Part shown: in pieces, positions 18,237-26,570 of the stretch
How the letters are laid out: each line of letters opens with the position of its first letter
Numbering within the stretch: position 1 is the first letter of the stretch
From: Bacilli bacterium
GTDB lineage: Bacteria > Bacillota_I > Bacilli_A > RFN20 > UBA1709
Length of the DNA: 64,000 nt
Assembly: GCA_017457045.1 (NCBI GenBank)
Contig: JAFTIF010000003.1
Coordinates: 367,650 to 431,649, forward strand
Direction of reading: 5' to 3'
The notes under the pieces: model-generated
The model's input: only the letters and a program-made list of their open reading frames with translations
Told to the model about the DNA's origin: nothing
The model's database searches: none
Program-made: the position numbers and the translations under genes

Positions 18237-18476
18237 TTAGTCTTCATTTTTCATTACTGTTGTTGGGTTATCGATTTCTTCTAAATCTCTTACCAAGACA
18301 GTTTTATTGTTTTCTAATGTTTGAACTTCTTGTGTTAATTCTTCACATCTAGTATCTAAACTTGATTTTAATGGAAGAACAAAAGCGATTGTTAAAACTA
18401 AACCAAGTACAGTAAATAAGAAAATTTTCTTGGCAATAAAATCAAATTTAGTCATATGTTTCTTAGTTAGTTTCAT
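18237..18476 (-). CDS. ftsL: Cell division protein FtsL
   Basis: 79 aa bitopic protein: a basic cytoplasmic tail, one membrane helix (about residues 18-36), then a short periplasm-side coiled coil rich in Leu/Glu (LTQEVQTLENNKTVLVRDLEEI). FtsL forms a coiled-coil complex with DivIC and DivIB that activates septal synthesis. Primary sequence is poorly conserved in this family, so the call rests on size, topology and location between rsmH and the class B PBP. AAGGAGG precedes the ATG, 12 bp after rsmH. Confidence 0.85.
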   Translation of the reverse strand: MKLTKKHMTKFDFIAKKIFLFTVLGLVLTIAFVLPLKSSLDTRCEELTQEVQTLENNKTVLVRDLEEIDNPTTVMKNED

Positions 18477-18488
18477 ACCTTGTCCTCC

Positions 18489-19430
18489 TTAGAGTTTTTC
18501 AATAACTCTTAATTTAGCACTATGTGCTCGATTGTTGACTTCTAATTCTTCTTGTGATGGAAGAATTGGTTTTTTATTTACTAATTTAAATTCAATTTCT
18601 TCATCATTAAGCATAACTGGCATATTTCTATTCCAACTTTTTGGTGATGAAACTTCATTAAATAAGCTTTTTACAATTCTATCTTCTAAAGAATGGAATG
18701 TAATTACACACATTCTACCTTTAGGTTTCAATAGTTTTAATGCATTTGCTAAGCTTTCTTTTAGAATTGATAATTCTCCATTTACTTCAATTCTAATTGC
18801 TTGGAATACTCTTTTTGCTGGATGTCCCTTTTCTCTTAAAGCAGCTACTGGTAAAGATTTTCTAATAATATCTACTAACTCAAATGTAGTACATATTTCT
18901 TTGTTTTTTCTTTCTTTAACAATATTTGCTGCAATTCTTTTTGAAAATTTTTCTTCTCCATATTCAAAGAATATTTTTGTTAATTCTGCTTCTGAATAAC
19001 GATTTACAACATCTTTTGCAGTTAAAGATGATGATTGATCCATACGCATATCTAATAAGGCATCATAGTTATAAGAAAAACCACGTTCACCTTCATCAAG
19101 TTGATATGAAGAGACACCTAAGTCAAATAAAATACCGTCTACTGAATCAACACCTAATTTTTCTAATTCTTGTTTCATGAATCTGAAATTAGAGTGGATT
19201 AATTTGTAATTTGAGAGAGAGAGAGAGGATAGACGTTTGCTAGATGCCTCGATAGCTTCTATATCTTGATCAAAACAATATAGTGAGCCAAATCCATTTA
19301 AATTCTTTAATATATGATAACTATGTCCTGCACCACCTAAAGTACCATCAACATAGATACCGCCTTTTTTAATATTTAAATTCTCAATACATTCATTAAG
19401 AAGAACTGAAATATGTTTAAATTCACCCAT
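18489..19430 (-). CDS. rsmH: 16S rRNA m4C1402 methyltransferase RsmH (MraW)
   Basis: 313 aa from the ATG at 19428-19430, about eight bases after AAGGAGA; another ATG two codons earlier (19436) sits too close to that site. It methylates N4 of C1402 in 16S rRNA, in the ribosomal P site. The SAM motif DGTLGGAGHS lies near the N-terminus; FDLGVSSYQLDEGERGFSY and GHPAKRVFQAIRIEVN are highly conserved family blocks. A (GA)7 dinucleotide tract at 19213-19226 lies in the coding region (Leu/Ser residues). Second gene of the mraZ transcript. Confidence 0.97.
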   Translation of the reverse strand: MGEFKHISVLLNECIENLNIKKGGIYVDGTLGGAGHSYHILKNLNGFGSLYCFDQDIEAIEASSKRLSSLSLSNYKLIHSNFRFMKQELEKLGVDSVDGILFDLGVSSYQLDEGERGFSYNYDALLDMRMDQSSSLTAKDVVNRYSEAELTKIFFEYGEEKFSKRIAANIVKERKNKEICTTFELVDIIRKSLPVAALREKGHPAKRVFQAIRIEVNGELSILKESLANALKLLKPKGRMCVITFHSLEDRIVKSLFNEVSSPKSWNRNMPVMLNDEEIEFKLVNKKPILPSQEELEVNNRAHSAKLRVIEKL

Positions 19431-19442
19431 ACTCATTTCTCC

Positions 19443-19859
19443 TTATAATTTAGCAGATATTTCATCAAAAGCTGCACTTGCTGCTTCATAATAACTATCC
19501 CATGATTCTTTAGACCAGATTTCAATATGGTCAATATTACCAACTAGTACTAATTCTTTTTTAATATTTGCTCTTGATTTTAAATTAGTAGGAAGAATTA
19601 CTCTACCTTGTTTATCAAAATTACATTCACTAGCACTACCAGCAATAACACGAATATGTTCTCTAGCTTCTTTTTGATTAGTATTAAGTGAGATTAACTT
19701 AATTTGTAATTTTTCCCACTCTTCTTCAGTATAGATTGCTAAACAACCTTCATGGCCTAGGGTAATAACAGCATTTTCACCAAGTTTAGTTCTAAACTTA
19801 GCAGGTATAATGATTCGATTTTTTTCATCTATGTTATGACTATATTGACCAATAAACAT
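19443..19859 (-). CDS. mraZ: Transcriptional regulator MraZ
   Basis: 138 aa from the ATG at 19857-19859 after GGAGG; longer in-frame readings run into the operator region. MraZ has two AbrB-like (SpoVT/AbrB swapped-hairpin) halves with the DxxGR pattern: first half IDEKNRIIIPAKFR, second half FDKQGRVILPTNLK. It binds repeats upstream of its own operon and controls the dcw cluster. First gene of the cluster, with its promoter and GTGG-type repeats directly upstream. Confidence 0.96.
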   Translation of the reverse strand: MFIGQYSHNIDEKNRIIIPAKFRTKLGENAVITLGHEGCLAIYTEEEWEKLQIKLISLNTNQKEAREHIRVIAGSASECNFDKQGRVILPTNLKSRANIKKELVLVGNIDHIEIWSKESWDSYYEAASAAFDEISAKL

Positions 19860-19865
19860 ATTAAA

Positions 19866-19904
19866 TCCTCCACTTTCTACCACTTTTCTACCCTTTGCAT
19901 CCAC
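19866..19904 (-). promoter_or_regulatory. MraZ-box operator repeats
   Basis: Between the -10 and the mraZ start, minus-strand GTGG-type elements recur at ~10-bp steps: GTGG, GGGT, GTGG, GTGG, at offsets 0, 11, 21 and 31. The two proximal copies have the AAAGTGG form reported for MraZ boxes. The spacing fits successive subunits of a MraZ ring on one DNA face, giving autoregulation. Confidence 0.7.
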
Positions 19905-19933
19905 ATTATACTACTTTACATCATATTTGTAAA
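19905..19933 (-). promoter_or_regulatory. mraZ promoter
   Basis: -35 TTTACA (19933-19928), 17-bp spacer, -10 TATAAT (19910-19905) on the minus strand. It sits directly upstream of the MraZ-box repeats, so regulator binding would lie over the initially transcribed region. Confidence 0.8.
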
Positions 19934-19952
19934 TACTTTTATTTAAAAATAA

Positions 19953-19990
19953 ACAAAAAAAAGACAAGGTATTTCCTTGTCTTTTTTATC
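19953..19990 (-). terminator. Terminator after rpmF (symmetric, could act both ways)
   Basis: A nine-bp stem AAGACAAGG / CCTTGTCTT (19961-19969 and 19975-19983) is flanked by A and T runs on both sides. It ends the leftward yceD-rpmF transcript just before the mraZ promoter. Confidence 0.85.
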
Positions 19991-20008
19991 TAATCTTTAC
20001 TTATTTGA

Positions 20009-20176
20009 TTATGCTACTTTGCGGCCATCATAGTAACCACATTTAGGGCAAACACGGTGTGATTTAATCATTTCACCACAATTTGAGCAAGCTACTAATC
20101 CAGGTGTAGCTAATTTAAAGTGAGTTCTACGTAAAGCTTTTCTTGTTTTTGAAGTTTTTCTTGCTGGTACTGCCAT
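20009..20176 (-). CDS. rpmF: 50S ribosomal protein L32
   Basis: 55 aa, too short for the usual ORF cut-off. It begins [22 protein letters not shown], typical of L32, and carries a zinc-ribbon with CSNCGE and CPKCGYY (two CxxC pairs). The ATG at 20174-20176 follows an AGGAGGTG site. It lies 23 bp after the YceD-family gene, the standard yceD-rpmF pairing. Confidence 0.97.
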   Translation of the reverse strand: MAVPARKTSKTRKALRRTHFKLATPGLVACSNCGEMIKSHRVCPKCGYYDGRKVA

Positions 20177-20199
20177 GTTGAACACCTCCTGTTATACAC

Positions 20200-20685
20200 T
20201 TATTTGAATAATTCTTTCAACTTTTCGAACCTTGGATCTATTCCAACTTCATTTTCGCCTTTTACTTCCCAACCCTTGCCAGATTTATTTAATTCAGCGC
20301 CTTCTTTAATAACTCTAATTGGCACTTCCAATCTAATTATTTCTTTAATTAAATCTGTTGTATCAATTACGTTATTTTTAACAATAATGCATTCTTCATT
20401 TTGTGATTCACTGAATGAATACTCAGCATCATTTACGCTTTCAAAATGATAATCGACAGGTTCTAAACTTCGGGCACATGGTACAACCATGATTCCTTTT
20501 ATCTTAAATTCTAAACGAAGTGTGTCTAGTTCATCGAGATAATGCCCTTTTCCTTCTATTACTATATCCTTCAGATCTAGTAAATTAGGAATGCTTTCTA
20601 TGAAGTTAGAATCAAGGACTATAGATTCATGAAAGGTGAAATTTGGAATGTCTAATCTTGCTAATTGAGATTTACTCCATTTCAA
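20200..20685 (-). CDS. yceD: YceD/DUF177 family protein
   Basis: 161 aa read from TTG at 20685-20683, with GGAGGTGG about seven bases upstream. The frame stays open to 20808, but that part overlaps the promoter, so the TTG start is chosen. DUF177 proteins are nearly always next to rpmF and are linked to large-subunit rRNA accumulation in bacteria and plastids. The conserved VPCARSLEPVDYHFE block and the acidic central part match the family. Biochemical role is not settled. Confidence 0.88.
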   Translation of the reverse strand: MKWSKSQLARLDIPNFTFHESIVLDSNFIESIPNLLDLKDIVIEGKGHYLDELDTLRLEFKIKGIMVVPCARSLEPVDYHFESVNDAEYSFSESQNEECIIVKNNVIDTTDLIKEIIRLEVPIRVIKEGAELNKSGKGWEVKGENEVGIDPRFEKLKELFK

Positions 20686-20716
20686 AAAGACCACCTCCAC
20701 ATAAAGCGACGTGAAT

Positions 20717-20745
20717 ATTATATATTTAAATCGATATAAAGTCAA
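20717..20745 (-). promoter_or_regulatory. yceD-rpmF promoter
   Basis: -35 TTGACT (20745-20740), 17-bp spacer, perfect -10 TATAAT (20722-20717) on the minus strand, about 30 bp before the TTG start. Confidence 0.8.
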
Positions 20746-20787
20746 TGATTTATTAGAAGTTTTTGATAAATCAAAGATTTTTTTCGC

Positions 20788-20816
20788 TTGTAGAAATATA
20801 TTTGGCAATTTATAAT
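20788..20816 (+). promoter_or_regulatory. Putative promoter of the metallo-beta-lactamase lipoprotein gene
   Basis: A perfect -10 TATAAT (20811-20816) with a weak -35 TTGTAG (20788-20793) 17 bp upstream. It is divergent from the yceD promoter. Confidence 0.45.
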
Positions 20817-20841
20817 TTAATTATACATAGGGAGTGATTTG

Positions 20842-23199
20842 ATGAAACGCTTTTTTAAAGTTTTATTGGTTATATTTTTAGGATTATTCATAAGTTCTTG
20901 TGAATTATTAGAACAGTTTTTACCATCTAGCAGTTCTTCTAGTCTTATTTCTTCTATTAGTAGTTCTAGTAGCAATTCCACTTATGAATATACGATTTCA
21001 TTTGAAAAAGATTCTTTAGAAATAGATGTAAATGAATCTATTTACTTAAATGTGATTTTTTCTAAAGAAGTTGAAAACAAAACTATTACATTTGAAAGTT
21101 CTGATAATAAAATAGCATCAGTTGATCAAAATGGTTTAGTTAAAGGAATATCTGCAGGAGTATGTCGAATAATCGCAACAAGCAGTAATAATTCAAAAGC
21201 TTCATGTTTAATTACAGTCTATAACGTTATAGAAAAAGTTTCGATTAATGAAATTGATAAACGAATTTATGTTGGAGACATTGTAGAATTATCAGCAACA
21301 ATTACACCTAGTGATGTTAAAGACTCTACTCTTAATTGGTCAATTGATGAAACTGATTGTGCTACACTTAAAAACAATATTTTAACAACTACTAAACCTG
21401 GAATTATTAATATATCTGTTACAACAGTAAACAATATAAAAGATACTTACGAAATTCAAATTTACACTCATGTAGAAATAAGTTTCGATTATAATGAAAC
21501 TCTTACTTTAAACACTAACGAAAGCAAGCAAATAAATGTAAGTATTTCACCAGAAAATATCAATTATGGTTCAATCAATTGGTATAGTGAAAACGATGAA
21601 ATTGCAACTGTTGAAAACGGAGTAATTACTGGTGTAAATAAAGGAAAAACAAACGTTTATGCATCTATATATTACGAAGATGTCGAAATTAAAAAATCTA
21701 TAGAAATTATCGTCGTTTTACCAGATATTTTAAATGTTAATTTTGCAGATTATTCCGACTCAGATTTCACATCTAACGGAGTTAGTTTTGATGCATCAAA
21801 TGGCTATTATAAATTTACATCAGTTGGAAATAAATTAACTTCTCCAAAAATCAATACTAATCTAAAAACTATCACAATAGAAATTACTTATAAAGCAACA
21901 AAATCAGGCGAAAATAATGAAGATTTCAACTTCAAAATTAGTGCCAACAAAGATACAACTTCTCTATCAGAAATCAATTTAAATTCATCAAATACTTCCT
22001 TCAGTAGCGGATCAAACCTAAACACATTTAAAGATGAATTCCCTATTTGGAATAGTGATGAATTTGCTAACAATATTACATTCGAGTTAACTCAAAAGAA
22101 AACAGGATCTAACTTCTGGTTATATGGAATTAGACTATATTATACAGATAGCGAAGTCGAAGTATTGACACACGACAACATAAGTTTCCATTTCTTAGAA
22201 TTAGGAAATAAGTACACTGGTGACTCAATTTATATTAAAGCAGGAGAAATAGATATTTTAATTGACGCAGGTTCTACTAAGGGTTCTGCTTCAACTATTA
22301 CTGAGTATTTAAATAATTATGTAAAAGATGGAAAACTTGAATATGTAATTGCTACTCATGCTCATGAAGATCATATTGCAGGATTTGTTGGTTCATCCTC
22401 TGCTCCTGGAATATTTAAAGCTTTTGAAGTCGGAACAATTATAGATTATGCACTAAAAAACACAACAAGTAATATCTCTAAAGAATACGAATCATTAAGA
22501 GATGAATTAGTAAGTAACGGTACAATACACTATACTGCTGCAGATTGCATTAATAAAACAAATGGCGGAACTGATTATTATGAAATAGCAGATGGAATAT
22601 CTTTCACTATTTTGAATCAAATCCATTATTTCGAAAAATCAAGTGACGAAAACGATTATTCTGTTTGCACTTTATTCACTGTTGGAGAAAGTAACTTCTT
22701 ATTTACAGGTGACTTAGAAGCAGGAGGCGAAGCATCTTTAGTCGAATTAAATAATTTACCACATTGCGTTTTATATAAGGCAGGACATCATGGTTCAAAA
22801 ACATCTTCAAACAATGAATTATTAAAAGCAATTACTCCAGAGATAGTTACAGTATGTTGTTGTGCTGGTTCTAGTGAATACACAAAAGATACTGACAACA
22901 TGTTCCCTACTCAAGACTTTATTACTAGAATCGCTCCATATACAACTAAGGTTTATGTAACTACACAGGCAACATATACAATCGAAACATCTGATGGTAA
23001 AGAATATTTAAAATATAATGGTTTTGAATCTATGAATGGTAATATTATTATTTCATACACAAACAATGAAATAAGTATTCAATGTTCAAATAACAATACA
23101 AAATTAAAGGACTCGGAATGGTTCAATCGTAGAATCACACTCAATGGTACAACTCGTTCAATGAGAATATGGCCTAACGTTGAATCGATGTATAATTAA
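20842..23199 (+). CDS. Surface lipoprotein with Ig-like (BIG2) repeats and a ComEC-like metallo-beta-lactamase domain
   Basis: 785 aa from the ATG at 20842 after GGGAGTGA. The signal peptide ends in lipobox ISSC (Cys20), followed by a Ser-rich linker. Three BIG2-like domains follow (about residues 48-130, 131-207, 208-290), then a beta-rich domain of ~150 residues, then a metallo-beta-lactamase domain. The metal motif HAHEDH lies at 506-511, the GDLEAGGE Asp motif later, and HHGSK at 649-653. These are the hallmarks of the ComEC/Rec2-type MBL hydrolases, which cut phosphodiesters. An extracellular nuclease or phosphodiesterase is plausible; the substrate is unknown. Confidence 0.82.
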   Translation: MKRFFKVLLVIFLGLFISSCELLEQFLPSSSSSSLISSISSSSSNSTYEYTISFEKDSLEIDVNESIYLNVIFSKEVENKTITFESSDNKIASVDQNGLVKGISAGVCRIIATSSNNSKASCLITVYNVIEKVSINEIDKRIYVGDIVELSATITPSDVKDSTLNWSIDETDCATLKNNILTTTKPGIINISVTTVNNIKDTYEIQIYTHVEISFDYNETLTLNTNESKQINVSISPENINYGSINWYSENDEIATVENGVITGVNKGKTNVYASIYYEDVEIKKSIEIIVVLPDILNVNFADYSDSDFTSNGVSFDASNGYYKFTSVGNKLTSPKINTNLKTITIEITYKATKSGENNEDFNFKISANKDTTSLSEINLNSSNTSFSSGSNLNTFKDEFPIWNSDEFANNITFELTQKKTGSNFWLYGIRLYYTDSEVEVLTHDNISFHFLELGNKYTGDSIYIKAGEIDILIDAGSTKGSASTITEYLNNYVKDGKLEYVIATHAHEDHIAGFVGSSSAPGIFKAFEVGTIIDYALKNTTSNISKEYESLRDELVSNGTIHYTAADCINKTNGGTDYYEIADGISFTILNQIHYFEKSSDENDYSVCTLFTVGESNFLFTGDLEAGGEASLVELNNLPHCVLYKAGHHGSKTSSNNELLKAITPEIVTVCCCAGSSEYTKDTDNMFPTQDFITRIAPYTTKVYVTTQATYTIETSDGKEYLKYNGFESMNGNIIISYTNNEISIQCSNNNTKLKDSEWFNRRITLNGTTRSMRIWPNVESMYN

Positions 23200-23227
23200 G
23201 GACACGAAAAAGTGTCCTTTTCTTTTT
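23198..23227 (+). terminator. Intrinsic terminator after the lipoprotein gene
   Basis: Stem AAGGACAC / GTGTCCTT (23198-23205 and 23212-23219) and a T-rich tail, immediately at the stop codon. Confidence 0.85.
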
Positions 23228-23277
23228 ACACTAAATAGTGTAAAATAACTATGGTATAAATAGTAGGTGATTAATAA

Positions 23278-24432
23278 ATGAAACCAGTAGGATTAATAGT
23301 TGAATATAACCCACTTCACAATGGTCATATTTTGCATTTAAATAATGCAAAAAAATTAAGTGGCGCAGACATAAGTATTGCTGTTATGTCAGGTCAATTT
23401 GTTCAACGCGGAGAGCCAAGCATTATAAGTAAAGAAGAAAAAGTCAAGGCTGCTCTTAATGCAGGTGTTGACTTAATTGTTGAACTTCCTTTTATCTATG
23501 CAGTTGAAAGCGCTGATATTTTTGCTGAACGCGCAATTGAAATACTTACTAAGCTTAATGTAAAAGATTTTTGCTTCGGAAGTGAAAGTGGAAATACTGA
23601 AGAATTCATTCAAAAATATAACGAAAAAGAATTCTTAGCTCCTAGACTTGATGAAGTTTTAAGAGTTTATTTAAAACAAGGTTATAGTTATCCTGCCGCA
23701 AAAAGTAAAGCATTATATGATATTCATGAATTTTATTTAGAAACACCTAACGACATATTAGGTTATGCGTACCTTAAAGCAATCGAAAAACACGGTTACG
23801 ATATAAAACCACACATCTATAAAAGAGAAAATAATGAAGGAAGCAATGAATTAGACACTACTTATCCTTCTGCAAAAGCAATTAGAAATGCTTTAAAAGA
23901 AAACAAAGACGTTTCAAACTCTACACCAATTGATTTTTCTAAAATTGATATAGTTGAATTCAACGACTATTTCGATTTATTGAAGTATAAATTATGTTCT
24001 TCAACTGCAGAAGAGTTAAACACTATTCACCTAGTAGATGAAGGAATAGAATACTTAATGAAAAAGAAAATTAAAGAAGCTAAATCTATGAATGAGTTCA
24101 TCGATCTATGCACTTCAAAGCGTTATAGTGGTGCAAGAATCAAAAGAACAATAATTCACATATTAAATAACACTAAAAAAGAAGAAGCAAAAATGCTTTT
24201 AGAAGAACCAATTAAGTTTATTAGAGTTTTAGGGTTTAACAAAAAAGGAGCAGAATATTTATCTTCGATAAGAAAAGATATCGAAACTCCTATCCTTAAT
24301 AGATTTGCTGGAAAAGATTATCCACAACTTAGAATAGACTTAAAAGCAAGTGATATTTATTATTCTATTTTAAAAGAACCAAAAAGAAACCAAGAACAAC
24401 AAAAAGAATTATATTTATTCCCAATAAAATAA
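23278..24432 (+). CDS. tmcAL: tRNA(Met) cytidine acetate ligase TmcAL
   Basis: 384 aa. TmcAL (YlbM family) uses ATP and acetate to acetylate N4 of the wobble cytidine in elongator tRNA-Met. The nucleotidyltransferase-like start GLIVEYNPLHNGHILHL carries the HxGH adenylation motif. MSGQFVQRGEPSIISKEEKV and the ELPFIYAVESADIFAE block are family hallmarks. The ATG follows GGTGATT. Length is normal. It is probably monocistronic, or reads into the jet operon only weakly. Confidence 0.95.
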   Translation: MKPVGLIVEYNPLHNGHILHLNNAKKLSGADISIAVMSGQFVQRGEPSIISKEEKVKAALNAGVDLIVELPFIYAVESADIFAERAIEILTKLNVKDFCFGSESGNTEEFIQKYNEKEFLAPRLDEVLRVYLKQGYSYPAAKSKALYDIHEFYLETPNDILGYAYLKAIEKHGYDIKPHIYKRENNEGSNELDTTYPSAKAIRNALKENKDVSNSTPIDFSKIDIVEFNDYFDLLKYKLCSSTAEELNTIHLVDEGIEYLMKKKIKEAKSMNEFIDLCTSKRYSGARIKRTIIHILNNTKKEEAKMLLEEPIKFIRVLGFNKKGAEYLSSIRKDIETPILNRFAGKDYPQLRIDLKASDIYYSILKEPKRNQEQQKELYLFPIK

Positions 24433-24447
24433 GGATTTTCTTTATTA

Positions 24448-24475
24448 TATAACACTTATGTGTTATAATTATAAT
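24448..24475 (+). promoter_or_regulatory. Inverted repeat over the jetA promoter
   Basis: Eight-bp arms TATAACAC / GTGTTATA with a 4-bp centre (24448-24467). Two overlapping -10-like TATAAT boxes lie at 24464-24469 and 24470-24475. A perfect dyad over a -10 is a typical repressor site. It lacks a T run, so it is not a good terminator for tmcAL. No clear -35 is visible. Confidence 0.5.
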
Positions 24476-24499
24476 AAAGAACGAGAGGAGGAATTCAAA

Positions 24500-25921
24500 T
24501 TGGAACTATTTGAAATTATACCATCGAATTTATTTACGATATTAACTTCAAAGAATAGAGAAACTTATGTCTCTGCACTTCTTGTATTAAGAAAATCATT
24601 CAAACAAAATATGATGCTTGATAAAGATGTACTAGTTGGACAATTAAGTAATAATTTGCAATCTAATATCTTTGATTTAGACGCTTCAGCAGATGAAGAA
24701 AATATAAAAGAAACTTTAAGCGGTGCATCAAGTTATGCACGTTTTATCGTTAGAAAATTCCAAGAAACAGGTTGGATTCAAACTGAATACGCATCTAATT
24801 CTAGATTGAAAGAATATGTAACATTACCTCCATATTCTTTAAAAATGATTAATTTAATTTATGATTTAGTTAATGAAGAATCAAAAGTATATGATTCATA
24901 TTTATACTCAGTCTACTCTTCATTAAAAAGCGCTGACGAAGAATATGTTGATTTTAGATATACAGCATTATTATCAGTAGTCGAAAAATTAAATGAATTT
25001 GAAGATGTATTAAAAAATCTTTTTCATAACTTAAAAAGAAAGCACACAAATTTAAGTGGTTTAAAAACAATCAACCAAGTTTTATATGATCACTTTGATC
25101 AATATCAAAAATCAATCATTGCTCAAATTTATTTGCCATTTAAGACTAGAGATTCAATCAGTAGATTTAAAGGACCTATCTTAACAATCTTATCTAAATG
25201 GATGAAAGATGAAGAAAATATTGAAAAAATGATTGGAAATGCGGTTGTTCAAAATAAATATAAAACTAAAGATGATGCTCACTGGGGTATCTTATCAATG
25301 TTTAATCAAATTATTGATAAACTATCAGAACTAGAAGAATTGGTTGAATTAATTGATGATAGAAACCAAGCTTATGTTCAAGCATCAACTGAAAAAATGA
25401 GATATCTTTTAAAGAAAGATAAATCTATAAAAGGTAAACTAACAAAAATTATTGAAAAGCTTGCAACTGAAAGAGAAAATAACATTAATGATTCTATTAA
25501 TCATGTTAGAAGTGTTTTAACTGTTACAAGTCAAGGTTATATTTCAGAGAACTCATTATTCAATCGTAGCAATGCTAAAAAGGATTTATACGATAATGAA
25601 CCTCAAGAACTCGTTATCATGGATGATAACAGAGCCGCTGAATTATTATTAGACTTTGAAAAATCTAATTCTTCAGCTGAAAAGTTCTCTACAAAAAGTA
25701 TTATTGAATTCATGCATGCTCAAATGGATGAAATTAATAGTTTAAGCTCTAAAGATATTGTCATTAATGATATGGATACATTAATTATGGTTATGTTCTC
25801 ATTTATTCGAGGATATGACGCTAGAATGTTCTATAGATTAAAGCTAAATGAAGGCGAAAATATAGTCAATGGCGATTACTTAATCCCTGACTTTGAATTT
25901 ATTAGAAAGAAGGTAAAGTAA
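24500..25921 (+). CDS. jetA: Wadjet/MksF-like protein JetA
   Basis: 473 aa read from TTG at 24500, with GAGGAGG eight bases upstream; an in-frame ATG at 24458 would place that ribosome site inside the gene and overlap the dyad operator. The protein is all-helical, soluble, and resembles the JetA/DUF5716 family, the kleisin-like subunit of type II Wadjet complexes (MukF/MksF counterpart). The blocks EIIPSNLFTIL, ETGWIQTEY and the FSFIRGYDARMFYRLKLN end fit. It is followed one base later by jetB. Family membership is judged from sequence pattern and from the operon. Confidence 0.85.
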   Translation: MELFEIIPSNLFTILTSKNRETYVSALLVLRKSFKQNMMLDKDVLVGQLSNNLQSNIFDLDASADEENIKETLSGASSYARFIVRKFQETGWIQTEYASNSRLKEYVTLPPYSLKMINLIYDLVNEESKVYDSYLYSVYSSLKSADEEYVDFRYTALLSVVEKLNEFEDVLKNLFHNLKRKHTNLSGLKTINQVLYDHFDQYQKSIIAQIYLPFKTRDSISRFKGPILTILSKWMKDEENIEKMIGNAVVQNKYKTKDDAHWGILSMFNQIIDKLSELEELVELIDDRNQAYVQASTEKMRYLLKKDKSIKGKLTKIIEKLATERENNINDSINHVRSVLTVTSQGYISENSLFNRSNAKKDLYDNEPQELVIMDDNRAAELLLDFEKSNSSAEKFSTKSIIEFMHAQMDEINSLSSKDIVINDMDTLIMVMFSFIRGYDARMFYRLKLNEGENIVNGDYLIPDFEFIRKKVK

Positions 25922-25922
25922 T

Positions 25923-26552
25923 ATGTGGTATAACGATTATGTAAACTTAAACAACTCTGAAAAAGAACGTTTCCGTAAAGTTGTTAATTACTTATTAAAT
26001 AAATCATATATGTTAAGAGAAATATATGAACAACGTGATAGAGTTGGTAAAATTAATGCTGACTATAGATTCGTTGAAAGAAACTATGAATTAATTGAAT
26101 CTTATTTAGAATTAGCTGGATATAAAGTAGAAAAAGATGATGCAAACGGCATTATCAGCATCTACAGTGTATACGAATTTAATCAAACAAGATTAGATAA
26201 ATTCACTACTCTAATGCTTATTACTCTAAGAGGTATTTACGATGATGCAAAAGAACAAAATAGTGCTAAATCATCAATTTTCGTTAGAGTTCCAGATGTA
26301 GTTGTTAAAATGCTTGATGATAAGCTAATCTTAAAGAAACCAACAATCAAAGAAACATCTGATGCATTAAGAATCTTATCAAGACATAACGTAATAGCAA
26401 GATTTGAAGGAAATCTAGATGATCCAAACAATTGTACTATTACAATATATCCAACCATCTTAAAGGTAGTATCAAATGAAAAATTAACTTCTATTTACAA
26501 TACTCTATTCAAAGAGTTTGACGATGAAGAAAGTGTCGAATTTACAAATTAG
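25923..26552 (+). CDS. jetB: Wadjet/MksE-like protein JetB (DUF4194)
   Basis: 209 aa. DUF4194/JetB proteins are winged-helix KITE subunits (MukE/MksE counterparts) that bridge the kleisin and the SMC-like ATPase. Typical traits here: RKVVNYLLNKSYMLRE near the start, the NADYRFVERNYELIESYLELAGYKVEKDD block and the LMLITLRGIYDDA helix. The stop of jetA and the ATG of jetB are separated by one base, and jetC starts 18 bp later after its own GGAGG, so the three form one operon. Confidence 0.88.
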   Translation: MWYNDYVNLNNSEKERFRKVVNYLLNKSYMLREIYEQRDRVGKINADYRFVERNYELIESYLELAGYKVEKDDANGIISIYSVYEFNQTRLDKFTTLMLITLRGIYDDAKEQNSAKSSIFVRVPDVVVKMLDDKLILKKPTIKETSDALRILSRHNVIARFEGNLDDPNNCTITIYPTILKVVSNEKLTSIYNTLFKEFDDEESVEFTN

Positions 26553-26570
26553 TTATAAGGAGGTAGTAAC

